DNA of 9,930 nucleotides from Rhodospirillaceae bacterium UBA6608 (lineage in GTDB: Bacteria > Pseudomonadota > Alphaproteobacteria > Rhodospirillales_A > Casp-alpha2): assembly GCA_002433335.1 (NCBI GenBank), contig DJHY01000083.1, positions 1 through 9,930 of the forward strand. Reading direction: 5' to 3'. Shown piece by piece: positions 5,819 through 9,930 of this stretch; position 1 is the stretch's first letter; each line of letters starts with the position of its first letter. Below the pieces are notes generated by a model, which made no database searches, was not told the origin of the DNA, and was given only the letters and a program-made list of their open reading frames with translations. Both the position numbers and the translations under genes were made by a program.

Positions 5819-7906
5819 TCAACCGTTCAGAAGCTTCGGCAGGAACAAGGCAATGTCGGGAATGAACATTACCAGCAACAAACCGATGATCTGCAACACG
5901 ATGAACGGCAGCACGGCGATGAAGATTTCCTGCAGGGTGATTTCCGGCGGCGCGACCGACTTCAACCAGAAGCAGGCGGGGCCAAACGGCGGCGACAGGA
6001 AATAGATCTGGATGTTCATCACGAACAGCACCCCGAACCACACCGCGGCCCAGGCCGGATCGAGCCCCAATTCCGGAGCCAAATCGACGATCACCGGCGC
6101 GAACACCGGCACCGTGATGAACACGATGGCGATCCATTCCATGAAGGTGCCGAGCACCACCAGGATGCCCATCATCACGAAGATCACACCGATCGCCGGC
6201 AGGCCCATGCCCGTGAACAGCGAGCGCATGAACTCCGCCCCGCCGATCAGGTTGTAGATCCCGACAAAGCTGACGGCGCCCAGGATCAGCCAGATGATCG
6301 TGCCGACCGTGTTCATGGTGCCCGCCAGGGCCGTCTGCAACAGGCCCCAGTTGAAGCGATTGCGAACGGCGGCGACGGCAATCGCCCCGAACACGCCGAC
6401 GCCCGCAGCTTCGGTCACCGAGGCAACGCCCAGATAGATCGAACCGAGCACGGACGAGATCAGGACAAGACAAAGCGCGACCGCCGTCTTGCGATGCGAC
6501 GACAAAGTTGCATCGCCGCCGGAGCGTTCCGCCACTTCCTTGGCCGTGGGGGCCAAGGACGGGGTGAAGTAGCACCGGATCAACACATAGGCCGCATAGA
6601 ACGTCGCCAGCATCAGGCCCGGCGCAGCCCCAGCCAGGAACAAATCGCCGATCCCGACATCCGCCGACAGGCCATAGACGATCATGACGATCGACGGCGG
6701 TATGAGTGTCGCCAACGCACCCGAGGCGCAGATCACCCCGACGGTCAGCTTGCGGTCGTATCCCAGGCGTAGCATCTGCGGAAGGGCGACCAGCCCCAGC
6801 ATGACGATCTCGCCGCCCATCACACCCGACATGGCGGCCAGCACGACGGCCACGGCTACGGTCTGCACCGCAACGCCGCCGCGCAGATTTCCCGCGAACA
6901 CCGACATGGCATCGAACAGGTCTTCGGCGATGCCCGCGCGTTCCAGGATAGAGGCCATCAGAACGAACAACGGCACCGCGACCAGGGGATATTTTTCCAA
7001 CAGGCCGAAGGCATTGGTCGAAACCAGGTACAGCCCCTTGGGCCCGAAGAACAGAACGGCGCAGATCACCGAGACGATCAACGTCACGATACCCAGCGGC
7101 ATCCCGGTCATCATCAGCAAAACCAGCGAGGCAACGATCACGATCGTGATCCAGCCGATGGAATGATCGCGAACGTCATAGAATTCGCGCGGGTCCAGGG
7201 ATTCACCAATCCCCGTAAACCACATATCCATTTCGCCGATGGTGCTGGTTTCGCCCATGTAATGGCCGGCGACGACCAAGGCGAGGCGCAGCACGATCAG
7301 GGCGCTGACGATCGAGACCAGGGCCTTGAGGATCGGATTGGCGAAGTGGCGATGAAGATTGACCAGCAACTGGGCCAGATAAATCGTACAGCCGACGACC
7401 AACACGCTTTTCAGCAACATCGGTTGGGGCGAGTTGAAGGCGCTGCCCGCGCGTTCGACCATGTCGACGGCGGCAAGGGCATGGATCGCCGCGTCGGCGA
7501 TCAGCAAATAGAGCGCCACCACGCCGACACACATGGCGAACAGGTCCAGTGTCCAGCGCGTGCGCTCGCCCACCAGAATATAGAAAACCGTGATGCCGAT
7601 ATGGCTCTGCTTGAGAGTCACATAACCGGCGGACAGCATCCAGGCCGAAGCGCAGAGCACCATCACGACCTCGAACGCCCATTGCGTCGGAGAGTGGAAA
7701 ACGTAACGGGAAATGACCTCGAACAAGGTCACAGCACCGCACAGAATGTAGAACTGAGAAACGGCCAGTCCCGAAAAATGACTGAGATGGTCGATGATGG
7801 TGTAACGCTCGCGACTTACAACCTGATGGCTGTTGTCCGAGAGAACTTCATCTACCGCGTCGGCGATATTGCCGGTCGTTTGGATCTGCTCACTCATCTG
7901 CCCCAT
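5819..7906 (-). CDS. dctQM: TRAP transporter fused small and large permease (DctQM fusion)
   Basis: The product is 695 aa. The N-terminal part (about 35-190) is the DctQ domain with four hydrophobic segments (about 47-66, 78-96, 118-137, 163-182) and a D-H-x-S-x-F-S-G start. A linker with one further span (about 195-213) and a polar stretch (215-248) leads to the DctM domain (about 250-690), with many spans and the conserved A-T-L-I-P-P-S-I (399-406) and G-T-F-M-E-W-I-A (586-593) motifs. DctM is the Na+-driven channel subunit of the inner-membrane TRAP complex; DctQ is its scaffold. The start at 7906 follows an A-A-G-G-G-G-G stretch; Met4 (7897) is a possible alternative. It is downstream of dctP in the same direction, and the pair should import one organic acid. 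Fusion of Q and M is common in TRAP systems. Confidence 0.93.
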   Translation of the reverse strand: MGQMSEQIQTTGNIADAVDEVLSDNSHQVVSRERYTIIDHLSHFSGLAVSQFYILCGAVTLFEVISRYVFHSPTQWAFEVVMVLCASAWMLSAGYVTLKQSHIGITVFYILVGERTRWTLDLFAMCVGVVALYLLIADAAIHALAAVDMVERAGSAFNSPQPMLLKSVLVVGCTIYLAQLLVNLHRHFANPILKALVSIVSALIVLRLALVVAGHYMGETSTIGEMDMWFTGIGESLDPREFYDVRDHSIGWITIVIVASLVLLMMTGMPLGIVTLIVSVICAVLFFGPKGLYLVSTNAFGLLEKYPLVAVPLFVLMASILERAGIAEDLFDAMSVFAGNLRGGVAVQTVAVAVVLAAMSGVMGGEIVMLGLVALPQMLRLGYDRKLTVGVICASGALATLIPPSIVMIVYGLSADVGIGDLFLAGAAPGLMLATFYAAYVLIRCYFTPSLAPTAKEVAERSGGDATLSSHRKTAVALCLVLISSVLGSIYLGVASVTEAAGVGVFGAIAVAAVRNRFNWGLLQTALAGTMNTVGTIIWLILGAVSFVGIYNLIGGAEFMRSLFTGMGLPAIGVIFVMMGILVVLGTFMEWIAIVFITVPVFAPVIVDLAPELGLDPAWAAVWFGVLFVMNIQIYFLSPPFGPACFWLKSVAPPEITLQEIFIAVLPFIVLQIIGLLLVMFIPDIALFLPKLLNG

Positions 7907-7934
7907 AGCCCCCTTCGTTTAATTTTCCAGGTGC

Positions 7935-7963
7935 CCGGGTGCACAGAACCCGTCGACACCCGG
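7935..7963 (-). other. Secondary stem-loop between dctP and dctQM
   Basis: CCGGGTG (7935-7941) pairs with CACCCGG (7957-7963) around a 15-base loop. It follows the stronger hairpin at 7993-8020 in the direction of transcription and ends about 28 bases before the permease start, so it could affect ribosome access. The long loop makes it less certain than its neighbour. Confidence 0.35.
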
Positions 7964-7992
7964 ACACAGGCAAGGCAACGCCCTGCCCCGAT

Positions 7993-8020
7993 GCGGCGTC
8001 CGGATATCTCCGGACGCCGC
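7993..8020 (-). promoter_or_regulatory. Perfect 12-bp hairpin after dctP (mRNA stabiliser or partial attenuator)
   Basis: GCGGCGTCCGGA (7993-8004) and TCCGGACGCCGC (8009-8020) form a perfect, GC-rich 12-bp stem with a TATC loop, starting 17 bases after the dctP stop. No T-run follows on either strand, so it is not a standard intrinsic terminator. In many binding-protein transport operons such a hairpin protects the 3' end of the binding-protein transcript, so that this subunit is made in excess over the permease. That role is inferred here. Confidence 0.7.
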
Positions 8021-8037
8021 TGCTCCGGGAAGCAGAC

Positions 8038-9078
8038 TTATTTCAGAAGACCGTAGGCCTTCATGAACTTGATGTGAGACTCATAGGCTTCGGTCGCCAG
8101 CTCGGACTTGGCGGCATAGTCCTTCCATGCCCCCTGGGCGATGGCGCGGAACTTGTCGCGTTCGACCTGCGGCCAATCGACGACTTCCTTGACCGTACCT
8201 TTGCCGGCGCGGTCGTCGGCCGCCATGCGACGGTCGGCCATGTCGGCGTGACGACGCAGGTCGGTGTAGGCCGCGATATACCAGGTTTCCAGCATGTCCT
8301 TTTCGCCCTGGCTCAACTTGTCCCAGACCTTCTGGTTCACGATGAATTCCAGGACCGCCATGCTGTGGATGCCGGGATAGATCGGATACTGCGCGATTTT
8401 ATGCATGCCCTTGGAGGCATTGTTCACATAGGCCGAGGCATCGGCGGCATCGACGATTCCCTTTTCAAGCGAGGTATAGACTTCGGAGAACGGCAGAGCG
8501 ACCGGGGCCGCGCCGACGCGCTTGAACACTTCGGCGGCCAGACCTTCGGGCGAGCGAATTTTCACGCCCTGGAAGTCAGCCACACTGGCGATACGCTTTT
8601 TCGAAACCAGCGCTTCCTTGGCATAAGGGCCGCAGCCGACGACATGAACCTTTCCGCCTTTGGCGAACTTGTCATGGGCCTTCTGCAGGATTTCCTTACC
8701 ACCCTCGTTCATGCACCACATCTGCACCTGGTCGGGGGTGTCGTAGCCGGCGATCAGATCGCCGATGATGGCGTAAACCGGATCGCGACCCGAGAAATAG
8801 GAAACGGCGGTCAGGTCACCGTCGAGGATTCCGGTCGCGGCGGCATCGAGCGTTTCCCGATGCGGCACGACGGACTTGGTCGGCATGATTTGGATTTTGA
8901 GCTTGCCGCCGGACATATGCTCCAGCTTCGGCGCCCAGACTTCGGTCAAATATTTAAAGGTGAAATCACCAGCGCTCTGGCTGGCTTGGACTTTCAAAGT
9001 TTTCGCCATGGCCCCGGCCGCGGAGCCGGCCAGCACCAATGCGCCCATGGAAAGGGCGATCATCGTCTTTCTCAGCAT
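8038..9078 (-). CDS. dctP: TRAP transporter periplasmic substrate-binding protein (DctP family)
   Basis: The product is 346 aa. Residues 1-25 are a Sec signal peptide (M-L-R-K, hydrophobic core, A-M-A cleavage site before Lys26). The mature protein has the DctP fold. Its landmarks are the T-L-K-V first strand, S-G-G-K-L-K-I-Q-I (56-64), the F-Q-G-V-K-I-R-S segment with R175 (the arginine that binds the ligand carboxylate in most TRAP binding proteins), and A-L-P-F-S-E-V-Y-T-S-L-E-K-G-I-V-D-A-A-D (194-213), a diagnostic family motif. Conservation of R175 points to an organic acid ligand. The next gene is the fused permease, and the dehydratase further down suggests a sugar acid. GGGAGG (9093-9088 on the minus strand) lies 9 bases before the ATG. 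It is the first gene of the operon and diverges from the GntR regulator gene. Confidence 0.95.
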   Translation of the reverse strand: MLRKTMIALSMGALVLAGSAAGAMAKTLKVQASQSAGDFTFKYLTEVWAPKLEHMSGGKLKIQIMPTKSVVPHRETLDAAATGILDGDLTAVSYFSGRDPVYAIIGDLIAGYDTPDQVQMWCMNEGGKEILQKAHDKFAKGGKVHVVGCGPYAKEALVSKKRIASVADFQGVKIRSPEGLAAEVFKRVGAAPVALPFSEVYTSLEKGIVDAADASAYVNNASKGMHKIAQYPIYPGIHSMAVLEFIVNQKVWDKLSQGEKDMLETWYIAAYTDLRRHADMADRRMAADDRAGKGTVKEVVDWPQVERDKFRAIAQGAWKDYAAKSELATEAYESHIKFMKAYGLLK

Positions 9079-9117
9079 TTACTTGAACCTCCCATTATTA
9101 GGTTATTTGAGCTGATG

Positions 9118-9146
9118 TTGACTTCCCACATACTGAAATACTAATA
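9118..9146 (+). promoter_or_regulatory. Candidate promoter for the GntR regulator gene
   Basis: TTGACT (9118-9123) resembles a -35 box. ACTAAT (9140-9145) lies 16 bases downstream and matches four of six positions of a -10 box. The pair faces the regulator gene and overlaps the palindrome at 9132-9153. This is pattern matching only. Confidence 0.35.
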
Positions 9147-9153
9147 TATCAGT
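9132..9153. promoter_or_regulatory. Imperfect palindrome, candidate operator for the GntR/FCD regulator
   Basis: ACTGAAATA (9132-9140) and TATATCAGT (9145-9153) are inverted copies matching at 8 of 9 positions around a CTAA spacer. It lies in the only AT-rich stretch of the window, between divergent dctP and the regulator gene, and overlaps candidate promoter elements for both. GntR/FCD proteins bind as dimers to short inverted repeats, often autoregulating from a shared divergent region. Binding here is inferred. Confidence 0.5.
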
Positions 9154-9163
9154 TATCGGTCAA
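9135..9163 (-). promoter_or_regulatory. Candidate promoter for the dctP operon
   Basis: On the minus strand TTGACC (9163-9158) is a good -35 match, and TATTTC (9140-9135) is a weak -10 at the optimal 17-base spacing. The palindrome at 9132-9153 covers the spacer and the -10, where a bound repressor would block polymerase. Confidence 0.4.
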
Positions 9164-9235
9164 GGTTAAAGCCCATTGGCCCGACCGCCGAAACCCCTTG
9201 CATTTCCGCCGCATTCCAGAGAAATAGACTTTGTG

Positions 9236-9930
9236 ATGCCCGACTCATCCGGCCTATTCAAAGACCGCCCGTCCCAGCCGAAAGGCGGACGCCTGACCGC
9301 CGTACAGCAGATTTATCAATCGCTGCGCGATCAGATCGTGTCCCTGGACCTGCCCCCCGGAACGATCCTTCAGACCCGTCAGATCGCCGAACAATTCGGC
9401 GTCAGCCCGACGCCCGTGCGCGAGGCGCTGATCCTTCTTGAAGAAGAGTCGCTGGTCGACATCTACCCCCAGTCCCGAACCATCGTCGCCTTCATCGACG
9501 TTCAAAGCGCACGCGAAGCCCATTTCCTGCGCCGCAGCGTCGAGGTCGAAATCGCCCGCACCTTGGCCATCGACATCACCGATGCCCAGGTCGAGGAACT
9601 ACGCGCGGCCATCGCGCGACAGCAGGCGGCGCTGGATTCAAACGATCTGTCGGCCTTCCTGCCCGCCGACAACCGTTTTCATGAACTGACCTACGAGATG
9701 GCAGGGGTCGGCGGCCTGTGGGATATCATCCATTCGCGCCGCGCCCATCTCGATCGCCTGCGCCGTCTGGACTTGCCGACGGAGGGCAAGGCCGCCAAGA
9801 TCATTGCCGACCACAAGGATATTCTGGAATCCATCGCCGAGAGGAATCCCAACAAGGCGGAAGCCGCCGTGCGCCATCATCTGAAGGGCACGGTTTCAAC
9901 GACGGATGAAATCCGCGCTCATTTCCCCGA
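9236..9930 (+). CDS. GntR-family transcriptional regulator, FCD (FadR-type) subfamily, 3' end outside window
   Basis: The frame is open from the ATG at 9236 to the right edge with no stop, giving 231 residues; little is probably missing. Residues 20-85 are the GntR winged helix: Y-Q-S-L-R-D-Q-I-V, L-P-P-G-T-I-L, and the recognition region I-A-E-Q-F-G-V-S-P-T-P-V-R-E-A-L (50-65). The FCD ligand domain (about 90-225) shows metal-site candidates D145 and H149 (D-N-R-F-H), H193 (A-D-H-K-D-I) and H215 (R-H-H-L). FCD regulators usually bind carboxylic or sugar acids and release DNA on binding. A GTG at 9233 directly before the ATG is an alternative start; the ribosome binding site is weak either way. 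It diverges from dctP, so it very likely controls the transport and catabolism operon. The effector is unknown. Confidence 0.93.
   Translation, partial: MPDSSGLFKDRPSQPKGGRLTAVQQIYQSLRDQIVSLDLPPGTILQTRQIAEQFGVSPTPVREALILLEEESLVDIYPQSRTIVAFIDVQSAREAHFLRRSVEVEIARTLAIDITDAQVEELRAAIARQQAALDSNDLSAFLPADNRFHELTYEMAGVGGLWDIIHSRRAHLDRLRRLDLPTEGKAAKIIADHKDILESIAERNPNKAEAAVRHHLKGTVSTTDEIRAHFP

Noticed and set aside
5759..6772. A 337-codon + strand frame opposite the permease
   Set aside because: Its translation is a His/Asp/Arg/Gln-rich antisense of membrane-protein codons; the minus strand is an unmistakable DctM.
7939..9144. A 401-codon + strand frame opposite dctP
   Set aside because: It crosses the intergenic hairpin and the operon promoter region and shows no domain; dctP on the minus strand is certain.
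9254..9523. An 89-codon minus-strand frame inside the regulator gene
   Set aside because: The + strand encodes a full GntR winged helix across the same bases.

Overview
The window is high-GC DNA with densely packed genes on both strands. Its gene content (a flagellar FliN, a ChaC-type protein, a fused DctQM TRAP permease, a TIGR02281-like retropepsin) suggests an alphaproteobacterium, probably of the Rhodospirillales and its marine or soil relatives. That placement is an inference from protein style, not from a marker gene. No rRNA, tRNA, CRISPR array, insertion sequence or phage gene was seen.

Left third (1-3061), housekeeping and envelope genes. On the + strand are the 3' end of a ChaC-like gamma-glutamylcyclotransferase gene, a stand-alone fliN, and a 67-aa protein resembling the DUF6961 family. 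They meet a minus-strand hypothetical gene (921-1382) convergently. A divergent + gene (1522-2082) encodes an exported two-cysteine protein. Facing it is a minus-strand pair: an 85-aa lipoprotein followed by a membrane-anchored retropepsin-like aspartic protease.

Right two thirds (3146-9930), a catabolic locus. Five minus-strand genes read from right to left: a TRAP periplasmic binding protein (dctP), a fused TRAP permease (dctQM), a 39-aa single-span membrane protein, an IlvD/Edd-family sugar-acid dehydratase, and an RraA-fold protein that carries the metal/pyruvate-site residues of class II aldolases. A GntR/FCD regulator gene diverges from dctP and runs off the right edge. The intergenic region between them holds an imperfect palindrome placed over candidate promoters for both directions.

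Inferred function: the binding protein and permease import an aldonate or related hydroxy-acid. The dehydratase turns it into a 2-keto-3-deoxy acid. The RraA-fold protein may cleave this to pyruvate and an aldehyde, and the FCD regulator senses the substrate or an intermediate. Two points go beyond a routine TRAP operon: the 39-aa gene between permease and dehydratase (good ribosome binding site, clear membrane segment), and a perfect 12-bp hairpin between dctP and dctQM that lacks a T-run and so looks like an mRNA-stability or differential-expression element. No gene-free stretch exceeds 300 bases; the longest are about 115-157 bases.
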